Assembly (NCBI GenBank): GCA_913061235.1
Contig: CAJXTB010000038.1
Span: forward strand, 1-36,803
Length of the DNA: 36,803 bases
DNA from: an uncultured Pseudomonadota bacterium
GTDB taxonomy: Bacteria > Myxococcota_A > UBA796 > GCA-2862545
Direction of reading: 5' to 3'
Part shown: piece after piece, positions 1-10,916 of the stretch
Layout: every line of letters begins with the position of its first letter
Position numbering within the stretch: position 1 is the stretch's first letter
Position numbers and translations under genes: made by a program
The notes under the pieces: generated by a model
Told to the model about the DNA's origin: nothing
Database searches by the model: none
What the model saw: only the letters and a program-made list of their open reading frames with translations

Positions 1-100
1 GGCGCAACGTGATTGTGTCGGGACACAGTGCGTTGCGCCGGGGAAGCTAGGTGCGCGCATGAGCGGCGCAGCCCGGGTCAACCTGGAGCGGTACCGCTGT
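1..100 (-). repeat. 100-bp dispersed repeat, copy A (with palindromic end)
   Basis: The reverse complement of bases 1-100 matches 21706-21805 at 93 of 100 positions by direct comparison, so the window holds two copies in opposite orientation. The first 40 bases form a nested hairpin: outer arms GGCGCAACG / CGTTGCGCC and an inner TGTGTC-GG-GACACA stem. The element is cut by the window edge and may extend further left. It lies downstream of the kinase gene, outside any gene I can support. It could be a REP/MITE-like non-autonomous element or a structured RNA; its nature is not known from sequence alone. Confidence 0.8.
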
Positions 101-486
101 AAAAGCGCGCTATCCCCGCCGGCGGCCCGCCGACTGATACACCAACGTCCACACGCATAGGAACCGTTTGCGTTGAAGTCGATGCGGCCGGAAGTGCAAC
201 GTAGAAGCCCTGTTCAACATCGTCGATACACACAATGAACATTGCACGCTGACGGGTCGCGAAACGCTCACTTTTCGTCCACCTCCAGATCCCGTGACAT
301 ACCCCTGTACTGTGGGTAAACAAAGCAGCGCCGTAGCCGTCCCATGGAACCGACAAAGCAGCGGCGAGGTTCTGAGCAATCAGAGGGTCCAAATCGTCGT
401 GAGGGCCAGCGGCAGTCGCGGGCAAGATTCAGGGGTGGACCTCCACGTTGTTCTCGGACCCGCCGCTTTGGCAATCGCGGGCAGCG
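101..486. other. No supportable gene; region 3' of the kinase
   Basis: This stretch follows the kinase stop on the minus strand. An open minus frame of 115 codons at 78-425 exists, but it starts with TTG, has no clear ribosome binding site and runs into repeat copy A, so it is not called as a gene. No terminator hairpin with a U tract is evident. Confidence 0.4.
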
Positions 487-3177
487 CTATGAGTCTCCAA
501 GGAACCGCCGGGCCAGGCGGAATCCGACGACGGCGTATCGAAAGCCTGGGTCGTTGCTTGCTCGTCTCGACACCTGGGCAGTCGCCGCGTCGCCGCGCCA
601 ATGGCCTCCTCGGATGACTCTGCGACCGAGAGAGGCGGGGTCGCCGGGACTAGAGGCTGGAGCTGTGGGGCCAGCGCCCTCCGCTGACCATGGGTGGTCG
701 AACGGTTCGAGGCACCAGTCACGTGTGTTTCCGGCCATGCCACGCACATCGTAGGGAGTGACGTCAATGGGACGGGCGTCAACAATGCTCGGAGTTCTTC
801 GGCCCGCGTGGCTGTCGGACATGAGGCCCCACGACGGGTCCAAATAGTCGCCCCACGGATAAAGCCGACTGTCCACGCCCCGTGCGGCCTTCTCCCACTC
901 CAGCTCGCCCACCAAGCGCCATGGCTTCCCACTGCGGGCCGCATGCCAAGCGGCGTAGGCCATGCCGCACCACCAGTCGACCATCACAACGGGCCAGTCC
1001 AAGTCCCACAGGTCGCCATCTGTGTCCGGCATGAGCACAAAGCGACCATTGGCGTCTCGTCCGTAGATCTGGTCTCCCTGTTGGCCCTGCTGACCGGCCC
1101 GCTCGCAAGGGGCCCATGCCAGCGCATCCTTTTCGCGACCTTGCGCGACCAAGTCATCCAGAAATGCGATGTACTGCCGGTTCGTGACGGGAAACCGTTT
1201 GATGACGAAGTCGTCCATCCACAACATACGGGGTGGCAGGTTCTTCTGTTCATCGACGTTACCGCCTGACCCAAACCATCCCGCCGGTACATAGCAATCG
1301 TCCGGGGCTAGCTCACCGGTGCGAGGCAGGGTGACCGGGTGGGGTTCAGAGTCGCCGGGCCGCACGCCATGCCAGTGCATCTGACGGCCGATGTTCACCG
1401 GATAGCGTACGTCCACACGGCCTTTCGCTCGGAGAACGCACAAGTAGCTTCCCATCTCCAAGGGGATGGTCTTGAGTGGGGTCTGGCCTAGAGACCGCAC
1501 GAACTCGGGCACCAAACGTCGGTTTTTGACGACGTATCGGTGAAGCAGCACTTCGGCCGGTGGGTCGGTGACCAGCGTGAGCGCTCCGGTGCCGGTGAGG
1601 TAGGCAGCGTGCTCGTGGGTGCGGTCGTGCTGACGTAGCAGGGTCCCCCACTCTGCAGCTTTGGCAAGCAACCGGTGTTCTTCTGCTGCTTGGTGTTTGT
1701 CTCGGTGGAAAGCCGCTAGCCTCTGGTGGGCTTCGGCGAGGTCAGGCACGTAGTTCAGCGCCGTACGCAGCGTCTCCCGGTATTCGAGTTCCCGTAGCGT
1801 GGCATCGCTCTGGAGCTGTGCCGCCTCGTCCATCTGCGCCCAACCGTGCGCTTTGATGCCTTCGGGGTCGGACTTCTTCACCTGTGCCAGGTGCTGCTTG
1901 GCTTGCGCTGCCAGCTCCTGCGCACGAGTGCGGAGTTCCCCCGCTTGCACCAGCGTATTGTCAGCGCTGACGACGACCTGAAGTGCCTTGGTCCGCTTCT
2001 CAGCGCCGTCGAGCCACCCAGCAACGTCGTCCGCTAAGGCAGCCGCGCTGGCGTACCGGTCAGTCCGCTCGCGGGCCATCGCGGTCGTGCAGATGTTGAC
2101 CAGCGAGTCGGGAATGGGTGGCCCCTGGCTATCACCTGGGTGCGTTGGCGGGCCAAGCAGCACCTGTGTATGCACGGAGCGCGCATCGGCGCCTTCGTAG
2201 GGTGCTCGGCCCGTGAGGACCTCGTACAGGACGGCTCCGAGGGAGTAGATGTCGCTCTGGGCGTTGATTTGGTCGGTGTCGCCACGAGCCTGCTCCGGGG
2301 ACATGTAGGCCAGCGTGCCAGACACGGTGCCAATGCGCGTGGCTCGGCTGTCGTCACGAGTGCGGTCCGTCACGACCGCTTCACTCTCGTCAGCAAGACC
2401 AGGCTGTGCAAGCACTTTTGCCAGACCCCAGTCGACCACCAGCGCCTCACCATACGCACCCAGCATGATGTTGCTCGGCTTGAGGTCGCGATGCACCACG
2501 CCCTTGCTGTGGGCATAAGCAACCGCCACACACACCTGTTGGAACGTTGTGATCAGGCGCCGGAAGTGCCATCCCGATGTGGTGGTCGCCCAGCCGTCTT
2601 TCGACATTGCGTGCACGTCCCGAATGACATCGGACATCCGGTCGCCCCTAATCTCCTGCATCGTGAAGTAGTACCGGCCATCGGAGAGCTGTCCGAGCTC
2701 ATGCACCGGCACAATGCCTGGGTGTTGGAGCTGGGCTGTGGCCTGCGCTTCTTCGATAAATCTTGGCACCGCGCTCGAGCTCTTGGCGAAGGCCTCCGTG
2801 ATGGTCTTCATAGCCATGACGCGGTTGAGGCTGCAGTCACGGACGCGACGGACCACGCCCATCCCTCCTGTCCCGAGAAGCCCCAGGTCTTCGAATCGGT
2901 CGGCCCCAGTCGCCGTTGCCACCATCAAAGGCGCGTCGTTTGCTGCCCCTGGGCCCGTCGGCGCCGCATGCGTGGTCAACACTCCAGGCAGAGGCCCGGA
3001 AATCTCCGAAGGCTCCGGCGGGCCGAGGTCTACCGCTGACAACGGATCAACAATCGTCGAAGGGTGAGCTGCGGCTGGCATATCCGGCGATTTTTTGCCC
3101 AGCAGCGCTTCGATGTCACGCCGGCACTGCGCGTCCAGATTGTACCGGTCTGCAATGCGAGCAAACTCGTCGAGCAT
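487..3177 (-). CDS. Ser/Thr protein kinase with PEGA-like and FGE-sulfatase-like C-terminal domains
   Basis: This is an 896-residue Hanks-type kinase. The ATG at 3177 was chosen because GGAGG sits just upstream; a longer frame to 3273 would run into the divergent promoter. After a roughly 95-residue leader come the glycine loop GTGGMG (about 102-107), the Lys of MAMK (124), HRDLKPSN (229-236), DWG in place of DFG (249-251) and the MSPEQA activation segment. A charged helical region follows, then a beta-rich PEGA-like segment (about 550-620). The last 230 residues resemble a formylglycine-generating-enzyme/SUMF1 fold (VTNRQY, ELEWEKAARG, YPWGD, VRGMAGNTRDW, RVIRGGHW, GFRLAR), which in such kinases probably binds a ligand rather than oxidising sulfatases. 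I see no membrane segment, so it should be cytosolic. It is divergent from an FHA sigma-54 activator, the natural candidate for its phospho-signalling partner. Confidence 0.93.
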   Translation of the reverse strand: MLDEFARIADRYNLDAQCRRDIEALLGKKSPDMPAAAHPSTIVDPLSAVDLGPPEPSEISGPLPGVLTTHAAPTGPGAANDAPLMVATATGADRFEDLGLLGTGGMGVVRRVRDCSLNRVMAMKTITEAFAKSSSAVPRFIEEAQATAQLQHPGIVPVHELGQLSDGRYYFTMQEIRGDRMSDVIRDVHAMSKDGWATTTSGWHFRRLITTFQQVCVAVAYAHSKGVVHRDLKPSNIMLGAYGEALVVDWGLAKVLAQPGLADESEAVVTDRTRDDSRATRIGTVSGTLAYMSPEQARGDTDQINAQSDIYSLGAVLYEVLTGRAPYEGADARSVHTQVLLGPPTHPGDSQGPPIPDSLVNICTTAMARERTDRYASAAALADDVAGWLDGAEKRTKALQVVVSADNTLVQAGELRTRAQELAAQAKQHLAQVKKSDPEGIKAHGWAQMDEAAQLQSDATLRELEYRETLRTALNYVPDLAEAHQRLAAFHRDKHQAAEEHRLLAKAAEWGTLLRQHDRTHEHAAYLTGTGALTLVTDPPAEVLLHRYVVKNRRLVPEFVRSLGQTPLKTIPLEMGSYLCVLRAKGRVDVRYPVNIGRQMHWHGVRPGDSEPHPVTLPRTGELAPDDCYVPAGWFGSGGNVDEQKNLPPRMLWMDDFVIKRFPVTNRQYIAFLDDLVAQGREKDALAWAPCERAGQQGQQGDQIYGRDANGRFVLMPDTDGDLWDLDWPVVMVDWWCGMAYAAWHAARSGKPWRLVGELEWEKAARGVDSRLYPWGDYLDPSWGLMSDSHAGRRTPSIVDARPIDVTPYDVRGMAGNTRDWCLEPFDHPWSAEGAGPTAPASSPGDPASLGRRVIRGGHWRGDAATAQVSRRASNDPGFRYAVVGFRLARRFLGDS

Positions 3178-3207
3178 CGTTCCTCCAGGAGCTACGCCTG
3201 GGTAGCA

Positions 3208-3260
3208 CAACCCTAAGCGAAACCAATACGCGCTAACGCAGACGGCCAACGATAGGGTTG
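3208..3260. promoter_or_regulatory. 8-bp inverted repeat spanning the kinase/activator divergent promoter
   Basis: CAACCCTA at 3208-3215 and TAGGGTTG at 3253-3260 are perfect inverted copies 37 bases apart. They flank nearly the whole 87-base gap between the two divergent start codons, with one arm beside each translation start. This is a possible shared operator or looping site. No convincing -35/-10 or -24/-12 pair was found between them. Confidence 0.35.
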
Positions 3261-3264
3261 CAGC

Positions 3265-4590
3265 ATGGACCAAACCCAGACTTTAGGCATGCACACACAC
3301 ACCGGTCCAGCCGACGACCGAGTTGCGTCATTGGTGGTGTTTGCGGCGCCAGGTCGAGCCGGACGCGGAACGGTGTGGCCTCTGAGTGAGACGTTGCTCT
3401 TCGGACGCCACGAACTCGCCACCCAGGCACTCGAAGATGGCCGCATGTCGGGCCGGCACGCGGAAATTGCTCGCAAAGGTGACGATTGGGTCATTCGCGA
3501 CTTGAATAGTCGCAACGGAACCAGCGTGGGTGGACGCCTGCTTACCCAGCCGACGGTGCTCAAACACGGTGATGCGATTCGAATGGGCGCGTCTGTGTTG
3601 CTGTTCGCGTGGCTGCCACCCGACACTGGTAACGATGACCTCGGCATGGCCGGACTCAGCGCATCCATGCACGACGCACGCCATCTGTTGCGCGCCGTCG
3701 CCACTCACCCCCACACCGTATTGCTGCTGGGAGAGACGGGAACCGGCAAAGAGGTCGCCGCCAAGGCGGTGCATCGCGCGAGCGGTCGTCGCGGACCGTT
3801 CGTAGCGCTCAACTGCGGTGCCCTGTCCGCCTCCATGCTAGAGAGCGAGCTGTTTGGGCATCGAAAAGGTGCTTTCACTGGGGCGATTACGGACAGTCCT
3901 GGTGTGTTCCGAGCGGCCAATGGCGGCACCCTATTCTTGGACGAGATTGGCGAGATGCCCGTCGACCTACAGACGCGACTGCTTCGTGTCCTAGAGAGCC
4001 GGACGGTGCGCCCTGTGGGCGGGAACCACGAGATTCCGGTGGATGTCCGGGTGGTTGCGGCGACCAACCGCGACCCTGCAGAGAGAGTTCGGGCCGGCCA
4101 GATGCGCGCCGACTTGTATGCACGTCTCGCACAATGGACCCAGCGCCTGCCACCACTTCGAGAGCGTCGCGAAGACCTGGCCACGCTCGTTACCGTACTA
4201 TTGACGCGGATGGGCGCCGCTGAACGTCGTCTCGCCCCAGACTTGGCCCTGGCTCTCGCTCTGCACGCATGGCCGCTGAACGTGCGCGGTCTACACAATG
4301 TGCTCTCCGTCGCCATCGTAGCGAGTCCAGGACCGGTTCTTCAGCTGTCGGAGCCTGTCCAGCAGGCGTTGACTGCGGCGTCTGCGCTGATGGCGGAACC
4401 CTCGTCAGTAAGCGCACCCCAAGCGTCTCCCACGACCCAGGCCTCGCCAGATGTCGAGGCCCTGCGAGACGCACTCGAAGCGCACGGCGGCAGCGTAGCC
4501 CCGGCCGCAAGAGCCCTGGGACTGTCGCGTCAGCAGCTGTACAGGCTGGCGAGCAAGCTCGGCGTCGACCTATCCGCATACCGTTCCTAG
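3265..4590 (+). CDS. FHA-domain sigma-54-dependent transcriptional activator (bEBP)
   Basis: This 441-residue protein has the domain order FHA (about 20-117, with SGRHAEI and NSRNGT phosphothreonine-binding motifs), AAA+ sigma-54 interaction domain (about 128-370) and Fis-type HTH (about 397-437). The ATPase has Walker A GETGTGKE (156-163), an intact GAFTGA loop (202-207) that contacts sigma-54, and Walker B GTLFLDE (221-227). It should therefore be able to remodel sigma-54 holoenzyme. The FHA domain replaces the usual receiver or GAF input, implying control by binding a phosphothreonine, probably on or made by the divergent kinase. A sigma-54-type promoter lies 87 bases past its stop. The region equivalent to sensor II reads [10 protein letters not shown], close to the usual WPGNVREL. 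Confidence 0.95.
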   Translation: MDQTQTLGMHTHTGPADDRVASLVVFAAPGRAGRGTVWPLSETLLFGRHELATQALEDGRMSGRHAEIARKGDDWVIRDLNSRNGTSVGGRLLTQPTVLKHGDAIRMGASVLLFAWLPPDTGNDDLGMAGLSASMHDARHLLRAVATHPHTVLLLGETGTGKEVAAKAVHRASGRRGPFVALNCGALSASMLESELFGHRKGAFTGAITDSPGVFRAANGGTLFLDEIGEMPVDLQTRLLRVLESRTVRPVGGNHEIPVDVRVVAATNRDPAERVRAGQMRADLYARLAQWTQRLPPLRERREDLATLVTVLLTRMGAAERRLAPDLALALALHAWPLNVRGLHNVLSVAIVASPGPVLQLSEPVQQALTAASALMAEPSSVSAPQASPTTQASPDVEALRDALEAHGGSVAPAARALGLSRQQLYRLASKLGVDLSAYRS

Positions 4591-4601
4591 ACGTCCGCAC
4601 C

Positions 4602-4647
4602 TGTCCGGCCGGACGTCCGCGGACAGATGTTCGTTGCGGACACAACG
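4602..4647. promoter_or_regulatory. Candidate upstream activator sites (two palindromes)
   Basis: TGTCCG (4602-4607) pairs with CGGACA (4620-4625), and CGTTG (4632-4636) pairs with CAACG (4643-4647). Both palindromes lie 30-75 bases before a -24/-12 promoter, where an enhancer-binding protein would dock, and directly after the gene of a sigma-54 activator. Assignment to that activator is inference. The first palindrome might also act as a weak terminator for the activator gene, although no U tract follows. Confidence 0.4.
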
Positions 4648-4676
4648 AGCAAAACTAAATAATGCGTCGACTCGTG

Positions 4677-4693
4677 TTGGCACGGGACTTGAA
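4677..4693 (+). promoter_or_regulatory. Sigma-54 (-24/-12) promoter of the PA-like lipoprotein gene
   Basis: The sequence TTGGCACGGGACTTGAA matches the YTGGCACGNNNNTTGCW consensus except for A instead of C after TTG. The spacing of GG (4679-4680) to the -12 dinucleotide (4691-4692) is exactly ten bases. Transcription would start near 4703, and AAGGA at 4716-4720 precedes the ATG at 4729 by eight bases. Position and spacing fit control by the FHA activator encoded just upstream. Confidence 0.7.
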
Positions 4694-4728
4694 ATGAGCT
4701 TGGGCATGCTCACCCAAGGACCCACACC

Positions 4729-7626
<2,898 letters not shown>

Positions 7627-7652
7627 CCGCCAAGTCGGCTAGGTCTTCCGAA

Positions 7653-7680
7653 CGGGTGCGTCGCGAGAGCGGCGCACCCG
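7653..7680. terminator. Hairpin with GAGA tetraloop between convergent genes
   Basis: Bases 7653-7664 pair with 7669-7680 over 12 positions, with one G-U wobble, closing a GAGA loop of the GNRA type. It lies 26 bases after the stop of the PA-like gene and before the convergent gene at 7749. There is no U tract, so intrinsic termination is likely but not certain; it could also stabilise a 3' end. Confidence 0.6.
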
Positions 7681-7748
7681 AAAGGCGTAGGGTGGCGCTC
7701 GGAAGCCCCCAGTCTACGACGGACGCCGCATACAGGTCGAACCTGTCT

Positions 7749-8450
7749 CTACCGACGAGCGCGGCGCCCAATCCGGTAGATCTGGGTCGTCGCATCACGC
7801 TCTTCCGTCGACTCTGGAGCGGAGGTCTCCAGCCGCTCCAAGGCATCGACAAGCTGAGCCTTCAGCTCCTCCTTGTTCGCGCTGACCCATGCCAACAACT
7901 CTTCATGCTCAGGGTCTCGTTGTCGACGTGCCGCAGGCTTTTTGGGCCGCTTGGGCATCTTTGGAACCTTGCCCTTCTTCGGGAAGAGGGCATGGGTGGC
8001 GTAGACGTCTCCGGCTTCCAATTCAGCCCAATCTGTACTCGTGAAGACCGCCCAGCCAAGGGTGTCTGATTCGCCGTTCTTCACATACGGCCGTGGCTCT
8101 AGACTGGGCGCGGCCTGCCTGAGTGCTGACATGACTTTGGCAGCCAGTTTGGGATCTTCCGGCAGAGTCCAAGTGTGCTCGCCATCCACCGAATGCAGTG
8201 CGCCGCCGCTCATGACGACCTCAAGAGCATAGGTCTCGATTAGGTGACTCACCAGCTCGCCCAGTGCCCCATAGACTGAGCTTTTCGGGTCGAAGGAAAT
8301 CCAGTGCTTGCTGTGACAGAGTGCCGGGCCGATGTCCTCCAAGGTTTTCAACTTGGCCAGCTTCACGCGAAAAGAACGGGCGAAGGCATTTCTTCCGAGC
8401 CGTTTCGGCTCGTATTGCCAGTCTACTTGTTGCCACAATTCCAATGCCAT
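7749..8450 (-). CDS. Hypothetical protein, 233 residues
   Basis: I do not recognise this family. The protein has no signal peptide or membrane segment. Its N-terminal half is mixed alpha/beta, starting with ELWQQVDWQYEPKRLGR and containing a hydrophobic helix around GELVSHLIETYALEVV. Residues about 155-185 form a very basic, Pro-rich linker with PKKGKVPKMPKRPKKP, followed by an acidic amphipathic helix (HEELLAWVSANKEELKAQLVDALERLE) and a basic end. The basic linker could bind nucleic acid, but that is only a guess. The ATG at 8450 has no clear ribosome binding site. It is convergent with the PA-like gene and seems to stand alone. Confidence 0.65.
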   Translation of the reverse strand: MALELWQQVDWQYEPKRLGRNAFARSFRVKLAKLKTLEDIGPALCHSKHWISFDPKSSVYGALGELVSHLIETYALEVVMSGGALHSVDGEHTWTLPEDPKLAAKVMSALRQAAPSLEPRPYVKNGESDTLGWAVFTSTDWAELEAGDVYATHALFPKKGKVPKMPKRPKKPAARRQRDPEHEELLAWVSANKEELKAQLVDALERLETSAPESTEERDATTQIYRIGRRARR

Positions 8451-9040
8451 TTTGTATCCAAGTGATTTGCCGGAGCGATTTGTCGCGAGTCATGAGAATC
8501 GAACGGGCCGAAGAAAGCCTCACGACCGGTAGTAAAGACCGGAGCTGCCACGAGACCAGCACCACCCGCTAGATGGCTCCTAATCCATCTCATCGCAGAC
8601 CCGCCACCCGAGGCCTGCGGTTAAGGCGGCCCCGTCCCGCAGCATCCCAAACGAACCCATACTCGGTGTTCAAGGCCAAGCGCCCCCCAATGGGCAACGT
8701 CCCGGCTCCTGCAAGGCGTCAACGGTCACACAGGAGCCAGCAAGCGAGGCAGGGCGTTCGGTATAGCAACACAGCGCCTTGCGCTCGGCGACAGCGCCTT
8801 GCGCTCGGCGACACCGACTCACACTTCGTGTGCCCCCTACATTGGCAGAGCCCGTTCGCGTCCATCACACTATCGCCAACCGGAAACGAAATGCCGCGGC
8901 AAGACCTTGGTGTAGGCCCAGTGCGTAGTGAAGTCACCGGCGAAGACTGCCCTATCTAGCGGTTCTTGAGAACGTTTTCGCGAAGGAAGCCACCGATTGA
9001 ATGGGACTCGCAACCCGATTTTCGAGTTCCCGACTGCGCC
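8451..9040. other. 590-base stretch without a supportable gene
   Basis: Frames here (for example a 128-codon plus frame at 8573-8959) are rich in Arg/Pro/Ser in the manner of shadow frames and lack ribosome binding sites. The stretch contains the tandem duplication at 8771-8810 and presumably the promoter of the gene starting at 8450. Nothing else is recognised. Confidence 0.5.
8771..8810. repeat. 20-bp perfect tandem duplication
   Basis: The unit acagcgccttgcgctcggcg occurs twice in direct succession with no mismatch, and a third start (aca) follows. It lies in a non-coding stretch. A recent slippage or duplication event is the simplest reading. Confidence 0.9.
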
Positions 9041-9550
9041 CTACTCGTCGTCGGCGTCGACGGTGCTCAGCTCATCGAGCAGCGTGTTCCAACCGCGAGA
9101 GGGTAGCTTTCTCTCAGCGAGCACGAGGCCCTCGGCAATCTGCGCGATGGCATCGCGCTCCCTGTGGTCGACGGTGTAGGCCACACCAAGCACTCCCCCA
9201 GATGCCTCCGCCACTTTCTGGCACAGGTTGAGGATTCCAGTCAGGCTTCGCGGGGTGATGCGGGTCCCGAAGGCGCCTTCGCGCTTCGCTAGGGCTCGTA
9301 AGAGTCGCAGCGCGCGGTCGTGGTTCTCAAAACCAGGGTCCCGAGTCATCCAGCCGCGAAGGACCTCCATGGACTCTGGGTCATCTACCTTGAAGCGTCG
9401 GGCGATTTTCTCAATCAGAGAGCGTTCTGCGTTTTGCACGCGCTCATCGGCCCACGCAACGTGGACGATTGGGAGAAGGGCCACAAGGCCAAGGTTGTGC
9501 TCGCCAATGCCGAGGTGCTTGAGTTCGGCGCGAATCTCTTCGTCGGTCAT
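9041..9550 (-). CDS. TerB-like helical protein
   Basis: This is a 169-residue, mostly alpha-helical soluble protein. The segment around VALLPIVHVAWADERVQNAERSLIEKIARRF (about 23-53) has the pattern of TerB/DjlA-like domains, in which a helix is followed by an acidic turn (ADERVQNAE) and another helix. The C-terminal half carries a second helical set with AYTVDHRERDAIAQIAEGL. TerB-like domains occur in tellurite resistance and in envelope or stress-linked scaffolds; no ter operon is present here, so the role is open. The ATG at 9550 has only a weak GGGAA upstream. It is divergent from the secreted protein gene at 9750. Confidence 0.7.
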   Translation of the reverse strand: MTDEEIRAELKHLGIGEHNLGLVALLPIVHVAWADERVQNAERSLIEKIARRFKVDDPESMEVLRGWMTRDPGFENHDRALRLLRALAKREGAFGTRITPRSLTGILNLCQKVAEASGGVLGVAYTVDHRERDAIAQIAEGLVLAERKLPSRGWNTLLDELSTVDADDE

Positions 9551-9694
9551 TGTGTTCCCATTCGCGGAAGCCGTGCGCGCGGAACACTAGGGCAGCGTTC
9601 GTGGCCAGATTCTGCCGAGACCATAGCTCACGGGAGGCAATGCGGAAAGCGAGCCCGGCAAGTACCGTCACCTGACTCCAAGAGCCGGCTTTGC

Positions 9695-9723
9695 TTGCAT
9701 CGGCACGGTGGTCTGTCTATGGT
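9695..9723 (+). promoter_or_regulatory. Candidate sigma-70-type promoter
   Basis: TTGCAT (9695-9700) and TATGGT (9718-9723) are separated by 17 bases. A start near 9730 would give a leader of about 20 bases, with GGAG at 9739-9742 before the ATG at 9750. The match is moderate and unproven. Confidence 0.35.
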
Positions 9724-9749
9724 CAATGCGGTTGTCATGGAGACTCACG

Positions 9750-10829
9750 ATGTACATTCGTTCCGCTTGGCTCATGGCCTGGGCCGTCAGCACCGCCTCA
9801 GCAACTCCGGTAGAGTTGACACACCAGGGACGCCTACTCGATGCCGCTGGAATGCCGGTAAATGGCGACGACACGCCCCTGACCTTCGACGTCCATGAAA
9901 CCGGTCCGTCTGCAATCGAATACTGGACCGAGACCCAGAACGTCTCCGTGACAGACGGCTTTTACAGCGTTGTTCTGGGCGCAGATAGCGGTAATCCACT
10001 GCAGGCAGAGTGGTTTTCCGACAATCCACAGCTACGGGTCTCCAGCGCCAGTGGCGCCGTGTTCGCCAACCAAGTCATTCGTCCAGTGCCAACAGCGCTA
10101 AGCTCCTACTCGGTGTCAGGCGGCCCCGTCGACGCATCTGAGCTGCGCGTGGATGGGTCCGCTGTGTGGGTGAGCCCGACCACCGCGTGCGCCGCAGATA
10201 GCCGTGGCGCCATCCGATTCGTTGCCGGCAGTACGGGCGTGGCGGATGCATTGCAGTGGTGTGCGGATGACGGCTCCGGCGCGCTCGAGTGGCGCCCAAT
10301 TGGCGGACTGGACGATTCCAATCCACCCGGAGAAGACGTCAACCCGCCCGGTACAACTCTGATCTCCAGCAGCGCTTTCGTGGACCCCAACCCACCCAGT
10401 GGCTGGACGCAGTGCGCCGGATTCAAGAACACAAGCGGCAACGATGTCACCGCGGACGTATTGGACGGCTGCTTGCCAGTGAACCGGATGCGAGTCCGCA
10501 TGTGGAACGCCCAGGGCACGCTAGTGGATGACCAGTTCTCGGAATCGGGTACCGGGAACGCCACATCCAGCTGGCCGTCATGGGACTACGTCACGAGCAG
10601 CAGGACCGTGGTGGCCCGCACCTACTGGGTCAGCACCTCTGGCTTCTTCGCCACAACCGACGGTCGGGATGCGTGTGGTCAGTCCACTGGCGGCTCTGCC
10701 CCACACCTAGGAACGGGCAACGGGAACTGTGCAGCCATCTTCCCCGGCCACTCAAACCACAGCCATGAACTAGGGCAAAACTGTTCGGGCTCTCCGTACG
10801 TCGACTTTACTATTGCCGTGTACCGCTAG
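9750..10829 (+). CDS. Secreted protein of unknown function (signal peptide, Cys-containing C-terminal domain)
   Basis: The ATG at 9750 was chosen because GGAG lies seven bases upstream and the product then starts with a clean signal peptide (MYIRSAWLMAWAVSTASA). The mature part begins with an ELTHQGRLLDAAGMPVNG segment followed by FDVHETGPSAIEYWTET and TDGFYSVVLG. This beta-sandwich-like N-terminal module is familiar from many secreted proteins of myxobacterial-type genomes. A short Pro/Asp linker (about residues 205-220) leads to a C-terminal domain with several Cys (WTQCAGF, DGCLPVNRMR, RDACGQST, NGNCAA, QNCSG) that probably form disulfides, ending in VDFTIAVYR. It may be an appendage or fibre-tip protein; no enzyme motif is seen. 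Total length is 359 residues. Confidence 0.8.
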   Translation: MYIRSAWLMAWAVSTASATPVELTHQGRLLDAAGMPVNGDDTPLTFDVHETGPSAIEYWTETQNVSVTDGFYSVVLGADSGNPLQAEWFSDNPQLRVSSASGAVFANQVIRPVPTALSSYSVSGGPVDASELRVDGSAVWVSPTTACAADSRGAIRFVAGSTGVADALQWCADDGSGALEWRPIGGLDDSNPPGEDVNPPGTTLISSSAFVDPNPPSGWTQCAGFKNTSGNDVTADVLDGCLPVNRMRVRMWNAQGTLVDDQFSESGTGNATSSWPSWDYVTSSRTVVARTYWVSTSGFFATTDGRDACGQSTGGSAPHLGTGNGNCAAIFPGHSNHSHELGQNCSGSPYVDFTIAVYR

Positions 10830-10840
10830 GTCGTCACGGT

Positions 10841-10858
10841 CAAGCTGATGGCAGCTTG
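10841..10858. terminator. Hairpin between convergent genes
   Basis: CAAGCTG (10841-10847) pairs perfectly with CAGCTTG (10852-10858) around a four-base ATGG loop, 12 bases after the stop of the secreted protein gene. No U tract follows on either strand, so it is a candidate terminator only. Confidence 0.5.
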
Positions 10859-10916
10859 CCACGCTGCGCTCATCACCAAGCGTGACGCAAGCGCACGCCA
10901 GAGCAGCCGAATCGGC

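Noticed and set aside
1-43. Integron attC-like site (CAACG/CGTTG palindrome)
   Set aside because: The core does not fit RYYYAAC/GTTRRRY (GCGCAAC and GTTGCGC break it), and no integrase or cassette array is present.
78-425. 115-codon minus frame downstream of the kinase
   Set aside because: It starts with TTG, has no clear ribosome binding site, no recognised family and overlaps the dispersed repeat.
2140-3039. 299-codon plus frame antisense to the kinase
   Set aside because: It lies wholly opposite conserved kinase motifs and is a shadow of that coding frame.
8480-8520. tRNA T-arm-like gagaatcgaacgg
   Set aside because: No flanking acceptor, D or anticodon arms could be folded around it.
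8573-8959. 128-codon plus frame
   Set aside because: Composition is Arg/Pro/Ser-rich as in shadow frames, with no ribosome binding site or family resemblance.
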